From Myroides oncorhynchi (lineage in GTDB: Bacteria > Bacteroidota > Bacteroidia > Flavobacteriales > Flavobacteriaceae): a stretch of 64,000 nucleotides of DNA. A program made the translations under genes and the position numbers. The notes beneath the pieces were generated by a model. It made no database searches, was not told the DNA's origin, and worked only from the letters and a program-made list of their open reading frames with translations. Where the stretch lies: positions 429,501-493,500 of the forward strand of contig NZ_JAJJMP010000001.1 of NCBI RefSeq assembly GCF_020905415.1, read 5' to 3'. Positions 39,985 to 47,925 of the stretch are shown here, in pieces; position 1 is the first letter of the stretch, and every line of letters begins with the position of its first letter.

Positions 39985-40106
39985 TAGCATGCAAAAATAT
40001 GGATTACAATGCAATTACAAAAGATAACATCTTACTTTAAATGTTTATTTTTATTTGCATGTAATTCTAAAGTTTTTAATTTTACAAAACAACAAATAGA
40101 AAAATA

Positions 40107-40496
40107 ATGAAAAACATTTTAGCATTATTAGTTTTGGTTTTGACAAGTGCAGTAACATTTGCACAAAAAGGACCTAAGATTCAATTCAAAGCAGAAAACA
40201 ACACAATTGATTATGGAACTGTGGTAAGAGGAAAAGATAATGGAATAAGATCTTTTGAATTTACTAACGTTGGTGATGAACCATTAATTATTACTGCTGT
40301 AAGATCTACTTGTGGATGTACAGTTCCTTCTAAACCAGAAGAACCTATTTTACCTGGTCAAAAAAGTAAAATTGACGTACAGTATAACATGGCTCCTGGT
40401 AAAATCAGTAGAACTATTACTGTAGAATCTAATGCAGTCAACTATACTAATGGTGTAGTAGCACTTCGCATTAAAGGAGATGTGGTGAATAACTAA
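40107..40496 (+). CDS. DUF1573 domain protein, secreted
   Basis: 129 residues with a signal peptide (about 1-19, ending TFAQ). The body is one DUF1573 immunoglobulin-like domain with IDYGTVVRG, FEFTNVGDEPLIIT and the conserved STCGCTVP cysteine pair. Periplasmic or surface; the function of the family is unknown. Followed by a very strong terminator. Confidence 0.9.
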   Translation: MKNILALLVLVLTSAVTFAQKGPKIQFKAENNTIDYGTVVRGKDNGIRSFEFTNVGDEPLIITAVRSTCGCTVPSKPEEPILPGQKSKIDVQYNMAPGKISRTITVESNAVNYTNGVVALRIKGDVVNN

Positions 40497-40511
40497 TCAG
40501 AAAATAGACCG

Positions 40512-40552
40512 AAAAACAAAAGGGATCGCATGAGCGATCCCTTTTTTGTTTT
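40512..40552 (+). terminator. Terminator of the DUF1573 gene
   Basis: Near-perfect stem of about 18 bp: GGGATCGC / GCGATCCC core with a 4-nt loop, extended by AAAACAAAA / TTTTTTGTTTTT flanks. Confidence 0.9.
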
Positions 40553-40634
40553 TCGCTACTAATTTAATACTACACTTCTGTCGTTATCAGATCATATTCA
40601 AAAGCTGAGGATTTAGCAATTTATTTGAGACAAG

Positions 40635-40709
40635 AGCTCGTCAAGAGTGAAGCAAGAATTCTTCAGTAAAAAGGATTTATAGTAGAGTAATATTGAAGAA
40701 GTATTGAAG
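40635..40709 (-). repeat. Dispersed intergenic repeat B, copy 2
   Basis: Inverted relative to the 25199 copy and about 20 bp shorter. Read on the minus strand it has CTTCAATACTTCTTCAATAT, CTATAAA, TGAAGAATTCTTG and CACTCTTGACGAGCT in order. Confidence 0.65.
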
Positions 40710-40862
40710 TGGTTATTATCTCTTTTGGACAGACTAAATCAAGATTTGTAAAGCATTGATGTTCTATAAGATCAGTATGATGTCTGTGTACGTTGTTCTA
40801 CATACTAACCTTAAAAGTTAAATCATGAAGTATCTATATGTACCTTTTATCCCTAAATAACT

Positions 40863-40890
40863 AAAAAAGGAATTGCTAACGCAATCCCTT
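40863..40890 (-). terminator. Terminator of the DUF4105-CpsB operon
   Basis: Minus strand stem GGGATTGC / GCAATTCC with a 4-nt loop, followed by six T residues. Confidence 0.8.
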
Positions 40891-40921
40891 CAATGTCATA
40901 CAGCTATTACAGCCGTTATAT

Positions 40922-41659
40922 TTACTCTTTAAAGAATATATTATTTGCTATCGCTTTCTCTAGATTCTTTACTTCTTTGATTTGTATCTTAGCATCAAAA
41001 CCTCTAATGTGTTTCATATGGTGAATATCAGATCCTACATAATCTATCATATCATTATTCAGCAAATGATTAGCCGCCTCTAGTACATGTCCTCCATAAT
41101 ACCCTGTAGTAGACAGTAGATTCATCTGAAACTTACAACCTGATTTTTTTAGCTTCTTATACATCTCTGTATTTTTATGGTAGAAGTTATAACGCTCAGG
41201 ATGTGCTAAAATAATCTCATATCCATTCGATTTTAAATGAAATAGAATATCCATTAACTGGATCGGAGGATTAATATATGACATCTCTACTAATACATAG
41301 TTATCTTTTATCGTTAGTAACTTTTCAGATAACACACGTTGCAAGAAACTCTCATCCATCATATACTCAGACGCTACTCTTAACTTCAATGAAGCAGCTT
41401 CTTTAGGTAGTACTTGTAACACCTCATCATATTTCGCTAAGATTCCCTCTCTCGTATTATCCCATACTAACGGTGTAGTATGTGGTGTAGTAATCGCTTG
41501 ATCAAAGCCTAACGCTTTCATAGACTCAATGATTGCTTTAGTATCTTCTTTAGTCTGCGCCCCATCATCTATACCAAACATCAAATGTGAATGTATATCC
41601 ACAAAATTATTAGGTATTAAGGTCTTTAATTCAGGTTTAGATTTAAATAATCCGAACAT
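40922..41659 (-). CDS. CpsB/CapC-type tyrosine-protein phosphatase
   Basis: Manganese-dependent PHP-fold phosphatase of 245 residues that dephosphorylates Wzc-type kinases in capsule synthesis. Metal motifs are visible: DIHSHLMFGIDDGAQ (21-35), TPHT (58-61), the AHPERY motif and SDIHH near the C terminus. It lies 22 nt after the DUF4105 gene, away from any glycan cluster in this window. A Wzc-type kinase is at the start of the window, and that kinase may be its substrate. Confidence 0.88.
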   Translation of the reverse strand: MFGLFKSKPELKTLIPNNFVDIHSHLMFGIDDGAQTKEDTKAIIESMKALGFDQAITTPHTTPLVWDNTREGILAKYDEVLQVLPKEAASLKLRVASEYMMDESFLQRVLSEKLLTIKDNYVLVEMSYINPPIQLMDILFHLKSNGYEIILAHPERYNFYHKNTEMYKKLKKSGCKFQMNLLSTTGYYGGHVLEAANHLLNNDMIDYVGSDIHHMKHIRGFDAKIQIKEVKNLEKAIANNIFFKE

Positions 41660-41681
41660 ATATTTATAATATTTTTTTGTA

Positions 41682-42803
41682 TTAATTATTATTGCGTTTG
41701 AGTAATCTCATCTCCATTGCTAAGCTAATCATCGTCAACAACACTAAAGGTAAGGTAATTAATAACTTCTGACTAGTAATATTTAACACAATATATAAGA
41801 TCACACTTAGTAATGTTAAAACTTGTAGCCCTTTAATCAACTTTACCTTATTTCTTAAAAAAGGCAATAACAAAAAAAAGGGACTACACAATAGAATTGT
41901 ATTGTTATTTAATAATTCACCATGAAGTGAGTAAAATCCTACTGCAAAAAAGAAAAGCCCTAAAAGCCCCATAATTACAAAATAACAACTTCTTATTACG
42001 CGATTATTCATTAATACAGTTAAGATCAATACTATTAAACAAAAGAACCACATAGAATTAACACTGATACCAATATTTTCTATAGATGCATCAGGCTCAA
42101 ATACTGTAATAGTCTCTGAGACTAAGGGTTTATCATCTATCTTAGTTTCTGCCAATCCATACATAAACTTATCTGGCAAAAATAACAATGTACTCTGTAC
42201 ATCTACCTTAGAACCAAATATTAAATTAATACCTAACATCTCAAAATATCTACTACTTAAATACGAATTCAAGATTGTTCTATATGTTTCTGTATTCCCT
42301 TCTACATCTACCTTTACAGGAGATTTGATACTGCTATTTACAATATCTACCACCTTAGTCGTACAATTCTGATCGATAAACTTATAGATATAATATTTAT
42401 TAGATTCTTCTAGAGATTCATTAAGTTTACCCCATATCACCTGCTTCTCTGTATCAGACAAATCCAAAATCTGCTCATACACTGAACGGTTATCGTATAT
42501 ATATCCTTCTAAAAAGTTTTTATACGTAGAATATTCCGCAAAATACAATAAATTCCCCTTCACGAACTTCCCATAAAAATTAGGTTCACTAAAAGCAAAC
42601 ATACCATAATTATACACACGATCTATTCCTTGGAAAGGATCGCTAACACGTATAGCAGTATGTCCAAACAATGAATACAACTGGTCGCCTGTACCTACAG
42701 TTAATACACTAATCTCTGCTCGATCTGATAATGGACGTTCATTCGGAAAAGCTATCTGTACCATACAAAGACAGAATAGTACATATATTATTTTTTTTAT
42801 CAT
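41682..42803 (-). CDS. DUF4105 domain membrane protein
   Basis: 373 residues. Signal peptide (about 1-20), then an extracytoplasmic DUF4105 domain (about 25-235), with GDQLYSLFGHTAIRV and DQNCTTKVVDIVN (a cysteine/histidine set like that of NlpC/P60-type enzymes), and four to five membrane segments from about 248 to 362. Function unknown. Same transcript as the CpsB-type phosphatase. Confidence 0.88.
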   Translation of the reverse strand: MIKKIIYVLFCLCMVQIAFPNERPLSDRAEISVLTVGTGDQLYSLFGHTAIRVSDPFQGIDRVYNYGMFAFSEPNFYGKFVKGNLLYFAEYSTYKNFLEGYIYDNRSVYEQILDLSDTEKQVIWGKLNESLEESNKYYIYKFIDQNCTTKVVDIVNSSIKSPVKVDVEGNTETYRTILNSYLSSRYFEMLGINLIFGSKVDVQSTLLFLPDKFMYGLAETKIDDKPLVSETITVFEPDASIENIGISVNSMWFFCLIVLILTVLMNNRVIRSCYFVIMGLLGLFFFAVGFYSLHGELLNNNTILLCSPFFLLLPFLRNKVKLIKGLQVLTLLSVILYIVLNITSQKLLITLPLVLLTMISLAMEMRLLKRNNN

Positions 42804-42846
42804 GCGTTCTTATTGATTTATAACTCAACGTATAATTTGGTTCTTA

Positions 42847-42877
42847 CAAAAATACTTTACTAATCTTTGATTTACAA
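42847..42877 (-). promoter_or_regulatory. Promoter of the DUF4105-CpsB operon
   Basis: Minus strand TTG (42877-42875), 20 nt, TATTTTTG (42854-42847). Leader about 40 nt. Confidence 0.7.
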
Positions 42878-43119
42878 TAAAAACATACACTCTAAACAAT
42901 ATATAAATAATCTGACTCTACAACATTCAAAAATAAAGAGAATTACTCCTCTCCATCGATTAACTTTTACTTTAACAAGATTACATCATCACTATACTTT
43001 CGCAGTGGTTTTAACCCATAAATCGCAGTTGATTTATTATAAAACTATACTTGTCGCATTTACTCTCTTCTACATGTACCTAATATATTAATTCTCTAAC
43101 AAACGTTTAGTCACCTAAA

Positions 43120-43257
43120 CCCAGATTCCGCATTAGCCAAATACTACAAAGCAATTCTACTTCATATCTCTTTCATTAGTTCTTAAACCATACTATAACT
43201 AATTCAGTGCTATTTTGTATAATTACTTTTCGTTTATATGTCTATCGCAGAATCAGG
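43120..43257 (-). repeat. Dispersed intergenic element A, minus-strand copy
   Basis: About 138 bp, closely similar to the reverse complement of 47697-47848, including CATTAGCCAAATACTACAAA and ATAATTACTTTTCGTTTAT. The central palindrome of that copy is shortened here. Ends are CCCAGATTCCGC and an imperfect CGCAGAATCAGG. Confidence 0.8.
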
Positions 43258-43354
43258 ATAAATATAGTAGATAGTACAATAAAACATATCTAAAGGTAAA
43301 TCGTATTATATAAAGTAATCCTTATAAACACTATAAAAATTAGTAACTTTATGA

Positions 43355-43362
43355 TACATTTG
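43355..43362 (+). promoter_or_regulatory. Putative -7 element of pssA
   Basis: TACATTTG, leader about 50 nt, no -33 TTG at the standard distance. Confidence 0.4.
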
Positions 43363-43415
43363 TATGATAAAATACAAGTAACTCGTTATAGAGTTTATAC
43401 AAACAAATTTTAGCT

Positions 43416-44156
43416 ATGAAAAAACACATTCCTAATGCTATCACTTTATTGAACTTACTTTCAGGATTAATTGCCTTAGTGTATGCATTTGATGACAATA
43501 TCCACATGGCATTCTTATGGGTATGTTTAGGGATATTTTTTGATTACTGGGACGGATTCGTTGCACGCATCTTAAATGTAAAAAGTGAAATGGGCTTACA
43601 GCTTGACTCTTTAGCAGATATGGTGACAAGTGGAGTAGTACCCGGTTTAGTAGTATATAAAATGTTAGCCAGCATTCAAGAAAATCAAGAAATATACAAT
43701 CTAACTCCTGAAACATACTATATGGGAGTAGTACCATACCTAGGGTTTATCATTACTTTAGGAGCTGCATATAGATTAGCAAAATTCAATGTCGATACTA
43801 GACAAACTGACTCATTTATAGGCTTACCTACACCTGGTAATGCTTTATTCATATTAAGTATCCCGATGATTATCTCTACAACTAAATCAGAAGAAATTAT
43901 CTCGATATTAAGCAATCCTTATTTATTAGTAATGATAAGCATCCTAAGTGCTATCATCATGAATGCAGAACTTCCATTGTTCTCTTTAAAAGTAAAACCA
44001 AATAACTTAGGAGCATATAAACTTCAGATAGGTTTTGTAATTATATCATTAATACTACTAATTAGCTTGTTATATCTAGCTATACCTATTATTATACTAG
44101 TATATATTTTACTATCAATCATAATGAATATGTCTAAAAAGCAAAAAGCTAACTAA
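43416..44156 (+). CDS. pssA: CDP-diacylglycerol-serine O-phosphatidyltransferase
   Basis: Makes phosphatidylserine, the precursor of phosphatidylethanolamine (EC 2.7.8.8), in the inner membrane. 246 residues with about seven membrane segments. The complete CDP-alcohol phosphotransferase motif is present: D43, D46-G47, A50-R51, G60, D64, D68. The N-terminal MKKHIPNAITLLNLLSG is typical of bacterial type II PssA. The alternative, phosphatidylglycerophosphate synthase, is less likely given this opening. Confidence 0.9.
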   Translation: MKKHIPNAITLLNLLSGLIALVYAFDDNIHMAFLWVCLGIFFDYWDGFVARILNVKSEMGLQLDSLADMVTSGVVPGLVVYKMLASIQENQEIYNLTPETYYMGVVPYLGFIITLGAAYRLAKFNVDTRQTDSFIGLPTPGNALFILSIPMIISTTKSEEIISILSNPYLLVMISILSAIIMNAELPLFSLKVKPNNLGAYKLQIGFVIISLILLISLLYLAIPIIILVYILLSIIMNMSKKQKAN

Positions 44157-44161
44157 AAATA

Positions 44162-44191
44162 AAAAACGCTATCTAATTAGATAGCGTTTTT
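44162..44191 (+). terminator. Terminator of pssA
   Basis: Perfect palindromic stem AAAAACGCTATCTAA / TTAGATAGCGTTTTT. Confidence 0.85.
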
Positions 44192-44205
44192 CATTTTATC
44201 TATCT

Positions 44206-44248
44206 AAAAAAAAGCAATATTATAGTATCTATAATGTTGCTTTTTTTT
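44206..44248. terminator. Second hairpin with A and T flanks after pssA
   Basis: Stem AAAAAAAAGCAATATTATAG / CTATAATGTTGCTTTTTTTT with a 3-nt loop and one mismatch. It may be a back-up terminator, or the minus-strand terminator for the NTF2-like gene about 210 nt away. Confidence 0.65.
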
Positions 44249-44366
44249 ATAGCTATTCCATATTGCATAATAATTATTCACATTTTTAAAGTTATAAAAA
44301 ACAACAATATTCACAATACGAGTATTTAACTTATAAAGTTTCATTTCATCACTTTATAACTATTCA

Positions 44367-44383
44367 TTGGCATAATTATTGGA
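44367..44383 (+). promoter_or_regulatory. Sigma-54-like -24/-12 site
   Basis: TTGGCA, 6 nt, TTGG: the GG at -24 and TTG at -12 have the exact spacing of TGGCAC-N5-TTGC, with the last C replaced by G. The predicted start is near 44394, followed only by a terminator hairpin at 44422. No gene lies downstream on this strand. Confidence 0.4.
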
Positions 44384-44421
44384 AACATTATTATAAACTT
44401 TTTTTTCATACTACTTTTTTT

Positions 44422-44455
44422 GCCCTATACATTCTACCCCAAGTATAGGGCTTTT
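44422..44455 (+). terminator. Terminator-like hairpin with no upstream gene
   Basis: Perfect 9-bp stem GCCCTATAC / GTATAGGGC, 12-nt loop, four T residues, on the plus strand. pssA already has terminators more than 170 nt earlier, so this may end a small RNA. Confidence 0.5.
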
Positions 44456-44459
44456 ATTC

Positions 44460-44849
44460 TTAGACTACAGATCCCAAATTGCTAGTATCTGTTTTTCCAT
44501 TTTGCTGATAAGTTAATTCATCACAATACACTATTTGATTACACTTTATAATAAATGTAGCTAATACCTTTATTTGACTTCTACTTCCATCCTTCTTTTC
44601 AATAGACACTGTATGATTAGTAAATACAATATCACCTTCTTCTATGATATGATTAAACTCTAAGGTTAATTGATGTGTCAGTTCTTTTAACTTTTGAATA
44701 TGCATTGTAAACTGATCAAAATTAAAAATCACACCATCTACACACTGCATATATTTCTTAGAAAAATACAGTTCTATCACTGAAGGGTCATAAATAGCGT
44801 TTTCTAATAATGCTTTGAAACAGCTTTTCACAAGATCTTTGTTAGTCAT
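44460..44849 (-). CDS. NTF2-like/SnoaL-like protein
   Basis: 129 residues, soluble. The helix pair at 1-60 and the long curved strands (LTLEFNHIIEEGDIVFTNHTVSIEK, KVLATFIIKCNQIVYCDELTY) follow the NTF2/SnoaL cone fold. Catalytic residues are not evident, so it may be a ligand-binding protein or enzyme of unknown substrate. IS1595 lies 11 bp upstream, splitting this gene from a good promoter at 45840-45866. The reading frame itself is intact. Confidence 0.65.
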   Translation of the reverse strand: MTNKDLVKSCFKALLENAIYDPSVIELYFSKKYMQCVDGVIFNFDQFTMHIQKLKELTHQLTLEFNHIIEEGDIVFTNHTVSIEKKDGSRSQIKVLATFIIKCNQIVYCDELTYQQNGKTDTSNLGSVV

Positions 44850-44852
44850 AAT

Positions 44853-45824
44853 TTATTTTATTGAGTTATTGGTTTAGTTTCCGTTAATCATATTTAAGGT
44901 AGTTGGTTTCGCTTTAACCATCTTTACAATTGTGTTATGAAAAATAGTTCCCTTAAATAAGGATCTATTTAATCTATATACGAATTCATTAAAGTAAGCT
45001 TGGATGTATTTCTTATTGATATGTGAAGGTACAGTCCTAATCCAGGATTTAAGTTGGTGAATTACTACGTGTAATTCTTTAAAATTAGCCCCTTTATCAC
45101 TTTCTTTTTGAGTGATGTTATACTTTTTTTTCAAAGGATTATACCCTCTCCATTTATCCGTAATTACATTAGCATCTTCTGAAATATGTTGTTCAAATAT
45201 AGTAGTTAATGATTTAGCAGAATAATCGTCAATACACTTAACATATGCTCTTTTTACTTTGCTATCAGTAGTTAACTCAACAGCTATCACTGCTTTAGTT
45301 TTTTTGGTATCATAACTTCTCCCTGGTTTTCCTTGTTCATATCCCCCCACAACGAACTCATCTACATGGACTGTCTCAGTCATAGGATATTGTTCACTAC
45401 TTTGCATAGCTAGGCGAACCTTGTGCATAAAGCCCCATGCTGTTGGCTGGCTTATACCATAACGTTTACCCATTTGAATACTAGAGATGCTTTTGGTAGA
45501 AGTTGTCATCTCAAACACAATCATAAATGCTTTATGTAAACCAAACTTAACTTTATGAAATAAAGTATTAGCAGTTGAACTCTCAACATGTTCACAGTTA
45601 TAACAATAGTAAGAATGATTAGTTTTTAAGCAACCTTTTTTATGACCACATTTTACACAAGTAAAACCGTTTGACCACTTAATTTTACTTAAATAAGCTT
45701 TACATGCTTCGTCATCTGGTAGTTCTTTTACTAAGTTCAGAATGTTTTGACCCTTAAATATTTCCATACTATGGATTTTAAGATACTAATATACGGATGT
45801 TAAATTAATAACTCAATTATTTTA
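44853..45824. mobile_element. IS1595-family insertion sequence with 8-bp target duplication
   Basis: The element is 44861-45816 (956 bp). Ends are TTGAGTTATT and its complement, with the terminal inverted repeats matching at 18 of 23 positions. It is flanked on both sides by the same 8 bp, TTATTTTA (44853-44860 and 45817-45824), the duplication length of the IS1595 family. One transposase gene fills it. The perfect duplication and intact gene suggest a recent insertion. Confidence 0.92.
44874..45767 (-). CDS. IS1595-family (ISXO2-like) transposase
   Basis: 297 residues, complete. N-terminal zinc ribbon with C37, C40, C55 and C58, then the ISXO2-like DDE nuclease: D136 (HVDEFVVGG), D204 (VITDKWRGY) and N260/E261 (AYFNEFVYRLNR). 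The stop codon lies inside the left terminal repeat, and the ATG is 49 bp from the right end. Same direction as the NTF2-like gene it precedes. Confidence 0.95.
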   Translation of the reverse strand: MEIFKGQNILNLVKELPDDEACKAYLSKIKWSNGFTCVKCGHKKGCLKTNHSYYCYNCEHVESSTANTLFHKVKFGLHKAFMIVFEMTTSTKSISSIQMGKRYGISQPTAWGFMHKVRLAMQSSEQYPMTETVHVDEFVVGGYEQGKPGRSYDTKKTKAVIAVELTTDSKVKRAYVKCIDDYSAKSLTTIFEQHISEDANVITDKWRGYNPLKKKYNITQKESDKGANFKELHVVIHQLKSWIRTVPSHINKKYIQAYFNEFVYRLNRSLFKGTIFHNTIVKMVKAKPTTLNMINGN

Positions 45825-46108
45825 TTTTATTCTTCTATGCAAAACTAAAATCTCCAAAAGATACAAGCGATAACATTTGTTATTAAAACTTTTCGTTTAT
45901 TTTAAATTTCTTAAAATATTTAACACTTCATTACTACTAGTACTTATTTATCCATCAAATAGATGGTACTTTTATAATACTTCATCTAAAATCCACACAA
46001 ATTAAAAACATCATTTCATTACACAAACCTCATTTTAGCCTGCCATTGTATTTAATAATTGCATTATTTGATTTAATTACATATTTTTAATAAAAAAATA
46101 ACAAAATA
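45825..46108. other. Intergenic region between IS1595 and putP
   Basis: 284 bp, AT-rich. Contains the displaced promoter described above and a small hairpin (CCATC / GATGG at about 45953-45967). I see no clear putP promoter. Confidence 0.5.
45840..45866 (-). promoter_or_regulatory. Probable original promoter of the NTF2-like gene, cut off by IS1595
   Basis: Minus strand TTG (45866-45864), 16 nt, TAGTTTTG (45847-45840). Transcription would start near 45836, about 12 nt before the IS target site. Before insertion the leader would have been about 25 nt. Confidence 0.5.
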
Positions 46109-47611
46109 ATGTTTGAAAATTTAGATCCAACTATTATAACATTTGCCATTTATCTAGTGGTGGTATTAGGGATAGGTGTAGTTGCGTATTTACGCACAAA
46201 GGACTTTTCTGACTACATCCTAGGCGGACGTAGTTTTGGTCCAGTAGTAACAGCTTTATCAGCAGGAGCATCAGATATGTCAGGATGGTTACTGATGGGG
46301 TTACCAGGTGCAATTTTTGCAAAAGGATTATCTCAAAGTTGGATAGCTATTGGTTTAATTATCGGAGCTTACTATAACTGGAAGTTAGTAGCAGGTCGTC
46401 TGCGTGTACATACAGAAATCAATAATAATGCGCTGACATTACCCGACTTCTTCCACAATAGATTTGGCAAAGACGGTCAATTAGTCAAAACAGTATCAGC
46501 TATTACTATCTTAGTTTTCTTCACAATATACTGTGCTTCTGGTATGGTAGCAGGTGCTAGATTATTCGAAACGCTATTCCACATGGAATATATCAATGCT
46601 CTTTATCTAGGAGCTTTAGCTACGATAGCATACACCTTCATAGGTGGGTTTTTAGCAGTAAGCTGGAGCGATACTATTCAGGCTACCTTAATGCTATTTG
46701 CGTTAATCTTAACTCCTGTGATGATTGTTTTATACATGGGAGGATGGGATGCCATCACTACTTATACAAATGAAGCTGCTATTGCTACTAATATTTCTTA
46801 CTCAAGTCTAACACATAATGTAAGTTTTATTGCAATCATTAGTGCTGCAGCATGGGGTCTAGGATACTTTGGACAGCCACATATCTTAGCACGCTTTATG
46901 GCTGCTGATAGCGTAAAGACAATGAAAAATGCTAGACGAATAGGTATGTCATGGATGACACTATGTCTAGGGGGTGCCGTAACGATAGGTTATTTAGGAA
47001 TTAGCTACTATTATAAACACCCTGAAGTAGCAGGTGTCGTAACGAAAGACAATGAAATGATCTTCATAGAGCTAATCAAACAATTATTTAACCCGTGGGT
47101 AGTAGGTATATTACTTTCTGCTATTCTAGCTGCTGTAATGAGTACGTTAAGTGCACAATTATTAATGTCATCTAGTACGCTTACACAGGACTTCTATAAA
47201 GCTTACTTCAGAAGAGGGGCTAGCCAAAAAGAACTAGTATGGACCGGTAGATTTGCTGTACTATTAATTTCATTAATTGCCATCTTTATCGCCTATGACC
47301 CTGACAGCAAAATACTTGCTTTAGTAGCACATGCTTGGGCTGGTTTTGGAGCTGCATTTGGTCCTGCTATTTTATTCACCCTATTCTGGAGAAAAACAAC
47401 AGGTATGGGAACCTTTGCAGGGGTGCTAATAGGAGCGGTAACTGTGATTTTATGGCCTATCCTTTTTGGAGATATGATTTATGAAATCATCCCAGGATTC
47501 TTATTTAGTTCTATTGCAATCTACTTAGTATCTAGCTATGGAAAACAAGCTTCTGCTGAAATAATAGAGAAGTTCATCTCTGCTGATGCTTTATATCACA
47601 AAGAAAAATAA
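46109..47611 (+). CDS. putP: Sodium/proline symporter
   Basis: Sodium-coupled proline uptake, 500 residues with about 13 membrane segments (SSS family). The characteristic segments are YILGGRSFGPVVTALSAGASDMSGWLLMGLPGAIF (residues about 35-70), which holds the sodium and substrate sites, and the MSTLSAQLLMSSSTLTQDFYK block. No putA nearby. Terminator and then a copy of element A follow. Confidence 0.95.
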   Translation: MFENLDPTIITFAIYLVVVLGIGVVAYLRTKDFSDYILGGRSFGPVVTALSAGASDMSGWLLMGLPGAIFAKGLSQSWIAIGLIIGAYYNWKLVAGRLRVHTEINNNALTLPDFFHNRFGKDGQLVKTVSAITILVFFTIYCASGMVAGARLFETLFHMEYINALYLGALATIAYTFIGGFLAVSWSDTIQATLMLFALILTPVMIVLYMGGWDAITTYTNEAAIATNISYSSLTHNVSFIAIISAAAWGLGYFGQPHILARFMAADSVKTMKNARRIGMSWMTLCLGGAVTIGYLGISYYYKHPEVAGVVTKDNEMIFIELIKQLFNPWVVGILLSAILAAVMSTLSAQLLMSSSTLTQDFYKAYFRRGASQKELVWTGRFAVLLISLIAIFIAYDPDSKILALVAHAWAGFGAAFGPAILFTLFWRKTTGMGTFAGVLIGAVTVILWPILFGDMIYEIIPGFLFSSIAIYLVSSYGKQASAEIIEKFISADALYHKEK

Positions 47612-47637
47612 TTAGATAAAGTCTATTTATTATAACG

Positions 47638-47689
47638 AAAACTCTAGGTATATAACACGATAAAAGATGTTATACACCTAGAGTTTTTT
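47638..47689 (+). terminator. Terminator of putP
   Basis: Stem AAACTCTAGGT...ATAACA / TGTTATA..ACCTAGAGTTT (one mismatch) followed by a T run. Confidence 0.8.
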
Positions 47690-47696
47690 CGTTTAT

Positions 47697-47848
47697 CCCA
47701 GAATCAGCGATAGGCAGATAAACGAAAAGTAATTATACAAGATAGGTCTGAATTAGCGATTTCAGCATACTATAGTATGGTTATAGAGCTAATGAAAGAA
47801 CTATGAAGTAGAATTGCTTTGTAGTATTTGGCTAATGCTGATTCTGGG
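47697..47848 (+). repeat. Dispersed intergenic element A, best-preserved copy
   Basis: 152 bp with perfect 12-bp terminal inverted repeats CCCAGAATCAGC and GCTGATTCTGGG, and a central perfect palindrome CATACTATAGTATG. TTTAT flanks it on both sides, which could be a 5-bp target duplication, but the other copies do not show this consistently. No ORF. It lies between the putP terminator and an MFS promoter. Confidence 0.85.
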
Positions 47849-47873
47849 TTTATGAACAACATAAGATTAACAT

Positions 47874-47903
47874 TGTACAAGAAAATGTAAACCAATAACT
47901 TTG
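47874..47903 (+). promoter_or_regulatory. Promoter of the MFS gene at 47926
   Basis: TTG (47874-47876), 19 nt, TAACTTTG (47896-47903). The leader of about 19 nt supports the GTG start. Confidence 0.75.
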
Positions 47904-47925
47904 CACCTCATAAAAACGATAATAC

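Larger units (their letters stand above)
40497..40921. other. 425-bp gene-less region between convergent genes
   Basis: Contains the DUF1573 terminator at its left end, a copy of repeat B (40635-40709) and the terminator of the CpsB-type gene at its right end. The remaining sequence shows no ORF or clear motif. Confidence 0.6.
42804..43415. other. 612-bp gene-less region between divergent genes
   Basis: Holds the DUF4105 promoter, one copy of element A (43120-43257) and a -7 box for pssA. A 74-codon open frame at 42867-43091 has the composition of random AT-rich DNA and no ribosome binding site I can support. Confidence 0.6.

Noticed and set aside
42867..43091. 74-codon open frame in the 43 kb gap
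   Set aside because: Composition follows random AT-rich DNA (Ile, Tyr, Thr, Leu, His), it has no recognised motif, and no promoter or ribosome binding site supports it.
45901..46108. Element A remnant upstream of putP because of the motif ACTTTTCGTTTAT
   Set aside because: Only 13 bases match and no other block of the element is present in order.
47692..47853. TTTAT on both sides of element A as a target-site duplication
   Set aside because: Only this copy shows it clearly; flanks of the other copies differ or could belong to the element, so I do not claim transposition from it.
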